50,111 bases of DNA, from NCBI GenBank assembly GCA_002344355.1, contig DDTN01000050.1:1-50111 (forward strand). Reading direction: 5' to 3'. Position 1 is the stretch's first letter; each line of letters opens with the position of its first letter. This document shows positions 33,863 to 40,773 of the stretch, in pieces. The notes under the pieces are model-generated. The model ran no database searches. It saw only the letters and a program-made list of their open reading frames with translations, and was not told the origin of the DNA. The DNA comes from Proteobacteria bacterium UBA2363 (GTDB lineage: Bacteria > Pseudomonadota > Gammaproteobacteria > Xanthomonadales > UBA2363). A program made the translations under genes and the position numbers.

Positions 33863-34347
33863 ACGCGTTGACGTCCTGGTGGCGAGCACGCGCGGACCGC
33901 GAGCGCCATGCCCTGGTCGCCGGCGCCGTGGTGCTGGCGCTGATGCTGGTCTGGGCGTTCGCCTGGAAGCCGCTGGCCGACGCCCGGAGCGCCCTGTTCG
34001 CGGGCAATGCCCGGCTCGCGGCCGACCTTTCGGGCATGCGCGCCATGGCCGCACGCGCCGGTCCGCTGGCCGCCGGCGACGCCGTCGCGCGCGACCGCGC
34101 CGGGCAGTCCCTGCTGGCCCTGGCCGACGCCGGCCTGCGCGAGACCGGCCTGGCCGGTGGCCTGGCCCGCATCGAGCCGGCCGGCAGCGGCAGGGTCCGC
34201 CTGCGCCTCGAGGCGATCGCCTTCGACCCGCTCGCCGACTGGCTTCAGCGCCTGCACCAGCACTACGGCGTCCGCATCGCGGAGCTCGCCGTCACCCGCA
34301 CCGACGCCGGCCGCGTCGATGCCAATCTCCTGATCGAGGACCCCTGA
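33859..34347 (+). CDS. gspM: type II secretion inner-membrane protein GspM
   Basis: A 162-residue partner of GspL. A short cytoplasmic N-terminus (WWRARADRERHALV) leads to one membrane segment at about 21-37 and a small periplasmic domain (LEAIAFDPLADWLQRLHQHYGVRIAEL) typical of GspM. The start overlaps the gspL stop (ATGA), and the stop shares one base with the gspN start (TGATG). Confidence 0.93.
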   Translation: MNALTSWWRARADRERHALVAGAVVLALMLVWAFAWKPLADARSALFAGNARLAADLSGMRAMAARAGPLAAGDAVARDRAGQSLLALADAGLRETGLAGGLARIEPAGSGRVRLRLEAIAFDPLADWLQRLHQHYGVRIAELAVTRTDAGRVDANLLIEDP

Positions 34348-35132
34348 TGAGACTGGTCGTGCGCCTGCTGTTGCTGGCCCTCCTGCTGCTGGTCGTGCTT
34401 GCCCTGGCCGCCTGGTACCTGCCGGCAGGCTTCGCCTGGCGGCAGTTCGGGCACCACCTGGGACCGGCGCTGCAGCTCGAGCAGCTCAGCGGCACGGTGC
34501 GCCACGGCCGTGCCGGCGACATGCGCATCAACGGCTTCCCGGTCGGCGCCCTGGACTGGCGACTCGACTGGCGCGGCCTGTTCCGGCGCCAGGTCGGCGC
34601 CAGCTGGGCGCTTGAAGGACCGGCCTGGCAGGCACGCGCGCGCAGCACGCGCCTGCCGGACGGCAGCCTGCGGGTCGAGGACATGCAGATGACGCTGCCG
34701 GCGATCCTGCTCGGTCCGGTGCTCGACATCCCGGCGCTCGGCTTCATCGGTACCGTCGAGGTCGAGGTCGATCAGGCCCACCTGGCCGGTCTGGCGATTC
34801 TCGAGGCCCGTGGCCGCGCGCGGTGGCTCGACGCCGGTGTCACCGGCCAGGCGCAGGCCCGGTTCGGGCCGGTGCGCGCGACCTTCGCGACCCAGGGGCC
34901 GGGACTGGTGATCGGCGAGGTCGAGGACGAGGGCGGCCCGCTCGAGGTCGACGGCCAGTTCGAACTGCACGAGACCCGCTATCGCGCCGAGGTCATCCTG
35001 CGCGCCCGCGATCCCGCGCATCCGGTGGCGCAGGCGCTTCCCCACGTCGGCCAGCCGCTGCCGGATGGCGGCTCGCTGTTCATCGTCGAGGGCGAGCTGC
35101 GGCGTCGCGCCGACGGCGCCGCCGGTGACTGA
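34347..35132 (+). CDS. gspN: type II secretion protein GspN
   Basis: A 261-residue protein with an N-terminal membrane segment (LVVRLLLLALLLLVVLALAAWYL) and a periplasmic domain with the GspN pattern LSGTVRHGRAGDMRINGFPVGALDWRL. GspN is an accessory component found with systems of the Xanthomonas type. In Xanthomonas gspD, the outer-membrane secretin, follows gspN; here hisN follows, overlapping by 8 nt, and gspD is absent. Confidence 0.88.
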   Translation: MRLVVRLLLLALLLLVVLALAAWYLPAGFAWRQFGHHLGPALQLEQLSGTVRHGRAGDMRINGFPVGALDWRLDWRGLFRRQVGASWALEGPAWQARARSTRLPDGSLRVEDMQMTLPAILLGPVLDIPALGFIGTVEVEVDQAHLAGLAILEARGRARWLDAGVTGQAQARFGPVRATFATQGPGLVIGEVEDEGGPLEVDGQFELHETRYRAEVILRARDPAHPVAQALPHVGQPLPDGGSLFIVEGELRRRADGAAGD

Positions 35133-35919
35133 GGCGGCGCTTCCGGCGCGGGCGCTGCCGGTCGCGCTGGCGGCCGCGCGCGCCGCCGCCGGGGAGATCG
35201 CGCCGCTGTTCCGCCAGGCCGGGCTGGAAGTCGAAACCAAGGCCGACGACTCGCCGGTGACGGTCGCCGACCGCCGCGCCGAACGGGCGATCCGGGCCTG
35301 CCTGGCCGACGGCTTTCCGGAGATCCCGGTGTGGGGAGAGGAGTTCGGTGGCCAGCCCGCGGGCGCCGGCTGGCAGTGGCTGGTCGACCCGCTGGACGGC
35401 ACCAAGAGCTTCGTCCGCGGCAATCCGGTGTTCTCCACACAGATCGCGCTCTGGCACGACGGGGTGCCGATGCTGGCGGTGTCCAGCGTGCCGGCCACCG
35501 GCGAGCTGGCCTGGGCGGTGCGCGGCGGCGGCGCCCACATCGACGGCGCGCAGGTACGCTGCCGGGGCACCACCGGGCTGGCGGAGGCGGCGGTGTCGAC
35601 CGGCAACCTCAAGCGGCTGGCGCGCGGGCCGGCCTGGCCGGCCCTGGCCACGGTGGTCGCTCGGGCCTGGCGGATGCGCGGCTACGGCGACTACCTGCAC
35701 TACCACCTGCTCGCCCGCGGCGGCATCGACGCGGTGATCGAGTCCGATGTCCATGTCCTGGACATCGCCGCGCTCTGCCTGCTGGTCACCGAGGCCGGCG
35801 GGGTGTTCACCGACCTCGACGGCGCCGCCATCGGCCCGGCCACCGACAGCGTCCTGGCCGCGGCGACCCCCGCCCTGCACGCCCACCTGCTGCGCGCGCT
35901 GGCCGGCTGGCGCGGCTGA
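35125..35919 (+). CDS. hisN: inositol-monophosphatase-family phosphatase, probable histidinol-phosphatase HisN
   Basis: A 264-residue Mg-dependent phosphatase. The metal site is WGEEFGG (Glu72/73), DPLDGTKSF (Asp88 to Thr93) and SDVHVLDIAAL. This subgroup is annotated as histidinol-phosphatase in Xanthomonadales and other bacteria, but inositol-1-phosphate or related sugar phosphates are possible substrates. The GTG start at 35125 overlaps gspN by 8 nt, an odd join between a secretion operon and metabolism. cysQ, a second member of the same superfamily, lies two genes on. Confidence 0.85.
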   Translation: MTEAALPARALPVALAAARAAAGEIAPLFRQAGLEVETKADDSPVTVADRRAERAIRACLADGFPEIPVWGEEFGGQPAGAGWQWLVDPLDGTKSFVRGNPVFSTQIALWHDGVPMLAVSSVPATGELAWAVRGGGAHIDGAQVRCRGTTGLAEAAVSTGNLKRLARGPAWPALATVVARAWRMRGYGDYLHYHLLARGGIDAVIESDVHVLDIAALCLLVTEAGGVFTDLDGAAIGPATDSVLAAATPALHAHLLRALAGWRG

Positions 35920-35976
35920 GCGCGGGCGGGGCGCCCGGTCCGTCCCGGGCCGCCGGCCGCGCCGACGCGGCGCGCG

Positions 35977-35982
35977 TACAAT
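35977..35982 (+). promoter_or_regulatory. TACAAT -10 element placed for a leaderless nudE mRNA
   Basis: TACAAT (five of six consensus bases) is followed by CGCGAC and the nudE ATG, so +1 would fall on the start codon. No -35 and no Shine-Dalgarno are visible in the 69-bp gap after hisN. Confidence 0.5.
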
Positions 35983-35988
35983 CGCGAC

Positions 35989-36552
35989 ATGCGCCCCCTG
36001 CCCACCATCCACGCCCGGCGTCCGCTCGATCCGACCGGCCGCTTCCGCGTCGAGGAGATCGACCTCGAGTTCGCCAACGGCGCCCGACGCACCTTCGAAC
36101 GCCTGCAGTCCGGCGGCCTGGGCGCGGTCATCATCGTGCCGATGCGCGACCCGGAAACGGTGCTGCTGGTGCGCGAGTACGCCGCCGGCCTGCACCGCTA
36201 CGAGCTCGGCCTGCCCAAGGGCCGCATCGATGCCGGCGAGACGCCGGAGCAGGCCGCCGACCGCGAGCTCAAGGAGGAGATCGGGTTCGGCGCCCGCGAC
36301 ATCGAGTCGCTGGTGCCGCTGGCGCTGGCGCCGTCGTACATGGCGCACCGCACCCAGGTGGTGCTGGCGCGCCGGCTCTACCCGGAGAAGCTCGAGGGCG
36401 ACGAGCCGGAGGAACTCGAGGTGGTGCCCTGGCCGCTGGCCCGGATCAACGCGCTGGTCGGCCACCCCGAGTGCAGCGAAGGCCGCACCCTGGCTGCGCT
36501 GTTCATCGCCCGCGAGTACCTGGAAGGCCGCTGGCGGCCGCCGGCCCCGTGA
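35989..36552 (+). CDS. nudE: ADP compounds hydrolase NudE
   Basis: A 187-residue Nudix hydrolase acting on ADP-linked compounds such as ADP-ribose, Ap3A and NADH in E. coli. The Nudix box is complete: Gly78-x5-Glu84-x7-Arg92-Glu93-Leu-x-Glu96-Glu97-x-Gly99. RYELGLPKGRI and LAPSYMAHRTQVVLARRLYPEKLEGDEPE are typical of NudE. The gene overlaps cysQ as GTGA, so nudE-cysQ-mazG are translationally linked. Confidence 0.94.
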   Translation: MRPLPTIHARRPLDPTGRFRVEEIDLEFANGARRTFERLQSGGLGAVIIVPMRDPETVLLVREYAAGLHRYELGLPKGRIDAGETPEQAADRELKEEIGFGARDIESLVPLALAPSYMAHRTQVVLARRLYPEKLEGDEPEELEVVPWPLARINALVGHPECSEGRTLAALFIAREYLEGRWRPPAP

Positions 36553-37370
36553 GCGCGGACCTGGTCGCCGGCGCCTGCGCGCTGGCGCGGCAGGCCGGGC
36601 AGGCCATCCTTGCGGTCTACGCCTCCGACTTCGAGGTCGCGCACAAGGACGACGCCTCGCCCCTGACCCGTGCCGACCTGGCCGCGCACGGCATCCTGGT
36701 CGCCGGCCTGGCGGCGCTGCCGCCGCGGCTGCCGGTGCTGTCGGAGGAGGCGGCCAACGCGGTGCCGGCCGACGAGCGCCGGCGCTGGCGGCGCTACTGG
36801 CTGGTCGACCCGCTGGATGGCACCCGCGAATTCATCAAGCGCAACGACGAGTTCACCGTGAACATCGCCCTGGTCGAGGATGGCGTGCCTGTGCTCGGCG
36901 TGGTCCACGCGCCGGCGCTCGACGAGATGGCCTACGCGCAGGCGGGGCAGGGCGCCTGGATCGAGCAGGCCGGCGGCCGTCGCCGCCTGCCCGGTCGGCC
37001 GGCCCCGGCGCGTCCGGTGGTCGCGGTGAGCCGCTCGCACCGCGATGCCGACACCGCACGGCTGCTGGCGGGGCTGGGCGCCCACGACACCCTGGCCGCG
37101 GGCTCGGCGCTGAAGTTCATCCGGCTGGCGCAGGGGCGGGCCGACCTGTATCCGCGCCTGGGACCGACCAGCGAGTGGGACACCGCCGCAGGCCACTGCC
37201 TGCTGACCGAGTCCGGCGGCGAGGTGTTCGATCTCGGCGGCCGGCCGCTGCGCTACAACCAGCGCGAGGGCCTGCTCAATCCCCCGTTCCTGGCGGTCGC
37301 CGACGCCGGCGCCGGCTGGCCGCGGGCCCTGTCCGCCCTGCTACCGGCGGTACCGGGGCCAGCCCCATGA
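36549..37370 (+). CDS. cysQ: 3'(2'),5'-bisphosphate nucleotidase CysQ
   Basis: A 273-residue phosphatase that converts 3'-phosphoadenosine 5'-phosphate (a by-product of sulfate assimilation) to AMP. Metal-site motifs are LSEEA, DPLDGTREFIKRNDEFTVNIAL (DPLDGT at 87-92) and SEWDTAAGHCLL. The GTG start overlaps nudE and the stop overlaps mazG (ATGA). Same superfamily as the hisN product nearby, but clearly the CysQ branch by its FIKRNDEF segment. Confidence 0.95.
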   Translation: MSADLVAGACALARQAGQAILAVYASDFEVAHKDDASPLTRADLAAHGILVAGLAALPPRLPVLSEEAANAVPADERRRWRRYWLVDPLDGTREFIKRNDEFTVNIALVEDGVPVLGVVHAPALDEMAYAQAGQGAWIEQAGGRRRLPGRPAPARPVVAVSRSHRDADTARLLAGLGAHDTLAAGSALKFIRLAQGRADLYPRLGPTSEWDTAAGHCLLTESGGEVFDLGGRPLRYNQREGLLNPPFLAVADAGAGWPRALSALLPAVPGPAP

Positions 37371-38152
37371 GCCGACCGGTCGACGACCTGCTGGCGATCA
37401 TGGCGCGCCTGCGCGACCCCGGGCGCGGCTGTCCCTGGGACCTCGCCCAGGATTTCGCCAGCATCGCGCCCTACACCATCGAGGAGGCCTACGAGGTCGC
37501 CGACGCCATCGACCGCGGCGATCTCGACGACCTGTGCGGCGAGCTGGGCGACCTGCTGCTGCAGGTGGTGTTCCATGCCCGGATGGCGCAGGAGCAGGGC
37601 GCCTTCGGGTTCGGCGACGTGGTCGCCGGCATCTGCGACAAGATGGAGCGCCGGCATCCGCATGTGTTCGGCGACGCCGCCATCGGCGATGCCGGCGCCC
37701 AGGCGCGCGCCTGGGAGGAGCACAAGCGCGCCGAACGCGGCGACGGCGACCGCAGCGCGCTGGCGGGCATCGCCCGGGGCGCGCCGGAATGGCAGCGGGC
37801 GCTGAAACTGCAGAAGCGCGCCGCCGGCGTCGGCTTCGACTGGCCCGATGCCGGACGCGTGCTGGACAAGCTGGACGAGGAGGCCGCCGAGCTGCGGCGC
37901 GAGCTGGACGGCGGCGATGCCGCGCGGGTGCTGGACGAGGTCGGCGACCTGCTGTTCGTGGCCGTCAACGTCGCGCGCAAGGCCGGCGTCGATGTCTCGG
38001 CGGCGTTGCGCCATGCCAACGCCAAGTTCGAACGCCGCTTCCGGGCCATGGAAGCGCTCGCCGCCCAGGCCGGCACCTCGCTGCCGGCGCTGGGGCTCGC
38101 CGACCAGGAAGCGCTCTGGCAGCGGGCCAAGCGGGATGGTGATGAGGGCTGA
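37367..38152 (+). CDS. mazG: nucleoside triphosphate pyrophosphohydrolase MazG
   Basis: A 261-residue all-helical NTP pyrophosphatase that removes non-canonical or excess nucleotides. It has two MazG repeats with the EExxE...ExxD metal motifs: EEAYE with ELGDLLLQVVFHARMA in the N-terminal half, and DEEAAELRREL with DEVGDLLFVAVNVARK in the C-terminal half. CPWDLAQ near the start and FERRFRAME near the end are family landmarks. Last gene of the hisN-nudE-cysQ-mazG run; no U-tract terminator follows. Confidence 0.96.
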   Translation: MSRPVDDLLAIMARLRDPGRGCPWDLAQDFASIAPYTIEEAYEVADAIDRGDLDDLCGELGDLLLQVVFHARMAQEQGAFGFGDVVAGICDKMERRHPHVFGDAAIGDAGAQARAWEEHKRAERGDGDRSALAGIARGAPEWQRALKLQKRAAGVGFDWPDAGRVLDKLDEEAAELRRELDGGDAARVLDEVGDLLFVAVNVARKAGVDVSAALRHANAKFERRFRAMEALAAQAGTSLPALGLADQEALWQRAKRDGDEG

Positions 38153-38229
38153 GGGAGCGGAGAGCGGCGAGCAGCGGTGATCCGGACGGAGCGCGATCCG
38201 CTTCCGGCATGACGCGCTGTCGGCGGCTG

Positions 38230-38274
38230 CGCTCTCCCCCGGCCCCTCACCCGCCACGCGGGGGAGGGGAGAAG
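38230..38274 (-). repeat. REP-like palindromic repeat, copy 1
   Basis: Read on the minus strand this is CTTCTCCCCTCCCCCGC, a short centre, then GCGGGTGAGGGGCCGGGGGAG. It is a diverged copy of the element at 38374-38417 in the opposite orientation. Similar intergenic palindromes of the form CCTCTCCC...GGGAGAGG are widespread in Xanthomonadales genomes. Confidence 0.65.
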
Positions 38275-38333
38275 TGCGACGCCGCGCGTTGCCGGACTGG
38301 AGGGCGCCGTCCGGGGAGCGGGGGGCAGGAGCA

Positions 38334-38361
38334 GGGCGCAGGGAGCAGGGGGAGATCGGGG
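38334..38361 (+). other. G-quadruplex-forming motif
   Basis: Four G-runs of three or more with loops of 4, 4 and 5 nt (GGG-CGCA-GGG-AGCA-GGGGG-AGATC-GGGG) fit the canonical G3+N1-7 pattern. It lies between the two REP-like copies. Confidence 0.5.
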
Positions 38362-38373
38362 CGGAGCGCGATC

Positions 38374-38417
38374 TGCTCCCCTCTCCCGCGGAGCGGGAGA
38401 GGGGCTGGGGGAGAGGG
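38374..38417 (+). repeat. REP-like palindromic repeat, copy 2
   Basis: TGCTCCCCTCTCCCGC, centre GGA, GCGGGAGAGGGG, then CTGGGGGAGAGGG. CCCTCTCCCGC and GCGGGAGAGGG can pair as a perfect stem. It is inverted relative to copy 1, about 100 bp apart. Confidence 0.7.
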
Positions 38418-38522
38418 CCGGCGGGGCAGCGCCTGTTGCCCAGGGTCACCCGGGGACCTGACCCGCCGTGGGCTGCACGGCGTCCGCGATGACCCGGGCG
38501 GTTCGCCGTGCGGCGCGCCCGG

Positions 38523-39029
38523 TCAGGACAGGGGCGGGATGCGCAGCACCTGGCCGGGGTAGATCCTGTCCGGGTCCGACAGCATCGGCCGGTTGGCCTC
38601 GAAGATCAGCGGGTACTTGCCGGCGTTGCCGTACTCGCGCCTGGCGATCGCCGACAGCGTGTCGCCCTTCTCGACGGTGTAGAAGCGCGCGGTCGGCTGC
38701 TCCGCCGCGGGCGGCTCCTCGCCGGCGTCGGCGTCGGCCGGCGCCGGCGCCCCGGGCGCCGTGGCCACGGCCTCGCCCACGCGCAGGCGGTCGTCGACGC
38801 TCTCCACGCCCTGGACGTTGCCGGCGGCGACGATCGCCTTTTCCTTGTCCTCGAGCGAGGCGGCACGTCCGATCAGCGAGACCATCCGCTTGTCCGGATG
38901 CGCCACCACGGTCAGCGGATTCAGGCGCAGGCCGAGGTCGAGCAGGTGCTGGCGGACCTTGCCCTCGTCGATCTGGCCGCTGCCGAACAGGCGCTCGCCG
39001 ACGTTGCCGATGAACTTGAACAGGCCCAT
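38523..39029 (-). CDS. kbp: BON-LysM protein, potassium-binding protein Kbp-like
   Basis: A 168-residue soluble protein without signal peptide, like E. coli Kbp (YgaU), a cytoplasmic K+ sensor/binder. An N-terminal MGLFKFIGNVGERLF is followed by a BON domain at about 25-85 (LDLGLRLNPLTVVAHPDKRMVSLIGRA) and a C-terminal LysM domain at about 117-165 (YTVEKGDTLSAIARREYGNA, YPGQVLRIP). An Ala/Pro/Glu linker joins them. The start at 39029 has GAGGAG 7 nt upstream. It is divergent from radA. Confidence 0.88.
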   Translation of the reverse strand: MGLFKFIGNVGERLFGSGQIDEGKVRQHLLDLGLRLNPLTVVAHPDKRMVSLIGRAASLEDKEKAIVAAGNVQGVESVDDRLRVGEAVATAPGAPAPADADAGEEPPAAEQPTARFYTVEKGDTLSAIARREYGNAGKYPLIFEANRPMLSDPDRIYPGQVLRIPPLS

Positions 39030-39161
39030 GGGACGCTCCTCGATGCTGGCCGGGGCGGATTCCCCGTTGCCGGCGAGTGTCTCACGGCGCCGCACCGGCG
39101 GCATGCCGGCGGCACGCCGGAGCCGCGGCGGCATGCGTTCCTGCGTCGCCGGTCGGCCTGC

Positions 39162-39167
39162 TAGGCT
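39162..39167 (+). promoter_or_regulatory. -10-like TAGGCT placed for a leaderless radA start
   Basis: TAGGCT (TAnnnT form) is followed by GCGCCG and the radA ATG, the same 6-nt spacing as at nudE, gspL and yqgE. No Shine-Dalgarno is present. The hexamer itself is a weak -10. Confidence 0.35.
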
Positions 39168-39173
39168 GCGCCG

Positions 39174-40562
39174 ATGGCGACCGGCAAGCGCAGGACATCG
39201 ACGGCCTACGTGTGCGGCGACTGCGGCGCCGAGTTCGGCAAGTGGCAGGGCCAGTGCAGCGAGTGCGGCGCCTGGAACACCCTGTCCGAGGTGGCGCTTG
39301 CCGCGCGCGGCGCGGCCACGGCGCCGGCGCGCGGCCGCGGCGGCTGGACCGGGCAGTCGGCCAGCGCGGTGGTCGACCTCGCGACGGTGGCCGATTCGCC
39401 CGAGCAACGGGTGGCCACCGGCATCGGCGAGCTGGATCGCGTGCTCGGCGGCGGCCTGGTCGCCGGCTCGGTGGTGCTGGTCGGCGGCGACCCGGGGATC
39501 GGCAAGTCCACCCTGCTGCTGCAGATGCTGGCCGGCCTCGGCGGTCGCCTGAAGGGCCTGTACGTGACCGGCGAGGAATCCCTGGCCCAGGTCGCCGCGC
39601 GCGGCAGGCGCCTGGATCTCTCGCTGGCCGGCCTGCTCAGCCTGGCCGAGACCGGCATCGAGCAGGTCGCCGCGGCGATCGGCGCGCAGCGGCCGGACGT
39701 GGTGGTGATCGACTCCATCCAGACCATGCACGTCGAGGCCGTGACCTCGGCGCCGGGCTCGGTCAGCCAGGTCCGCGAGAGCGCGGCCTGGCTGGTGCGC
39801 CTGGCCAAGACCGCCGGCACCTGCGTGTTCCTGGTCGGCCACGTCACCAAGGAGGGCGGCATCGCCGGCCCCCGAGTGCTCGAGCACATGGTCGACGCCG
39901 TGCTGTATTTCGAGGGCGAGGCGGGCAGCCGCTACCGGGTGCTGCGCGCCTTCAAGAACCGCTTCGGCGCGGTCAACGAGCTCGGCGTGTTCGCCATGCT
40001 CGACCGCGGCCTGCGCGAGGTGCCGAATCCGTCCGCGATCTTCCTGTCCGGCGGCGATGCCAGTCGCCCGGGCAGTGCGGTGATGGTCACCCGCGAAGGC
40101 ACCCGGCCGCTGCTGGTCGAGGTCCAGGCCCTGGTCGACCAGAGCCCGCTGGCGAATCCGCGCCGGGTCGCCCTGGGCCTTGAGCAGAACCGCCTGGCGA
40201 TGCTGCTGGCGGTGCTGCACCGGCATGGCGGCATCGCCGCCTACGACCAGGACGTGTTCGTCAACGTGGTCGGCGGGATCCGGGTGCAGGAGCCGGCCGC
40301 CGACCTGCCGGTGCTGCTGGCGGTGCTGTCCAGCTTCCGCGACCGGCCGCTGCCGGCCAAGCTGGTCGCCTTCGCCGAGATCGGCCTGGCCGGCGAACTG
40401 CGGCCGGTGCCCAACGGCGAGGAACGCCTGCGCGAGGCCGCCAGCCACGGCTTCGTCAAGGCCATCGTCGCGCGCGCCAACGCGCCCCGGAAGTCCCCGG
40501 CCGGCATGGAGGTGGTGGCCTGCGACAGCCTCGCCCAGGCGCTGGCGGCGCTTGACGACTGA
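39174..40562 (+). CDS. radA: DNA repair protein RadA (Sms)
   Basis: A 462-residue RecA-like ATPase driving branch migration during recombination. Order of domains: zinc finger with Cys14, 17, 28 and 31; RecA core with Walker A GGDPGIGKST ending at Lys111-Ser-Thr; the RadA-specific KNRFG motif at 261-265; and a Lon-protease-like C-terminal domain without the catalytic role. Length and order are normal. It is followed by a 211-bp region before the OlsF-type gene. Confidence 0.97.
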   Translation: MATGKRRTSTAYVCGDCGAEFGKWQGQCSECGAWNTLSEVALAARGAATAPARGRGGWTGQSASAVVDLATVADSPEQRVATGIGELDRVLGGGLVAGSVVLVGGDPGIGKSTLLLQMLAGLGGRLKGLYVTGEESLAQVAARGRRLDLSLAGLLSLAETGIEQVAAAIGAQRPDVVVIDSIQTMHVEAVTSAPGSVSQVRESAAWLVRLAKTAGTCVFLVGHVTKEGGIAGPRVLEHMVDAVLYFEGEAGSRYRVLRAFKNRFGAVNELGVFAMLDRGLREVPNPSAIFLSGGDASRPGSAVMVTREGTRPLLVEVQALVDQSPLANPRRVALGLEQNRLAMLLAVLHRHGGIAAYDQDVFVNVVGGIRVQEPAADLPVLLAVLSSFRDRPLPAKLVAFAEIGLAGELRPVPNGEERLREAASHGFVKAIVARANAPRKSPAGMEVVACDSLAQALAALDD

Positions 40563-40693
40563 GCGGTTGGCGGCAGCCGCCGGCTTGCGGCGACCGCCGC
40601 CGGATGACTGCGGCGCCCTGCCGGGATCGGCCCGGCAGCGCTCCTGCGGCTGCGTCCACTCTCCCCGTCGGACTTCGAGGCCTGCGGTCGACC

Positions 40694-40727
40694 GGCCGCC
40701 GCGTCGTGACTTTGTCATGAGGCGGCC
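40694..40727 (+). promoter_or_regulatory. 34-nt imperfect palindrome upstream of the OlsF-type gene
   Basis: GGCCGCC, a 3-nt bulge GCG, TCGTGAC, a TTT loop, GTCATGA, GGCGGCC. The outer 7 bp are perfect and the inner 7 bp pair with one G-T. TTAACCTTG follows, so a U-tract is lacking and a plain terminator is unlikely. It lies 47 nt upstream of the GTG start at 40774 and could be an operator or an mRNA structure at the radA 3' end. Confidence 0.5.
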
Positions 40728-40773
40728 TTAACCTTGCCGCATCGCGCCCGGTCAGCGTCCTGGAATTCCTGCC

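Larger units (their letters stand above)
38153..38522. other. 370-bp intergenic region with repeats, no gene
   Basis: No convincing coding frame. It holds an inverted pair of palindromic REP-like elements (38230-38274 and 38374-38417), a 15-bp near-direct repeat GGAGCGCGATCYGCT (38188-38202 and 38363-38377) and a G-rich stretch (38313-38361). mazG ends at its left edge and kbp ends at its right edge, so the region is convergent. Confidence 0.75.

Noticed and set aside
38153..38522. CRISPR array or small RNA gene in the mazG/kbp gap
   Set aside because: Only two inverted REP-like copies and one direct repeat pair; no regular spacers, no promoter plus terminator pair.
40712..40718. Pho-box half-site TTGTCAT upstream of the OlsF-type gene
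   Set aside because: Only one half-site; no second TTGTCAT-like repeat at 11-bp spacing, so it is not reported as a PhoB site.
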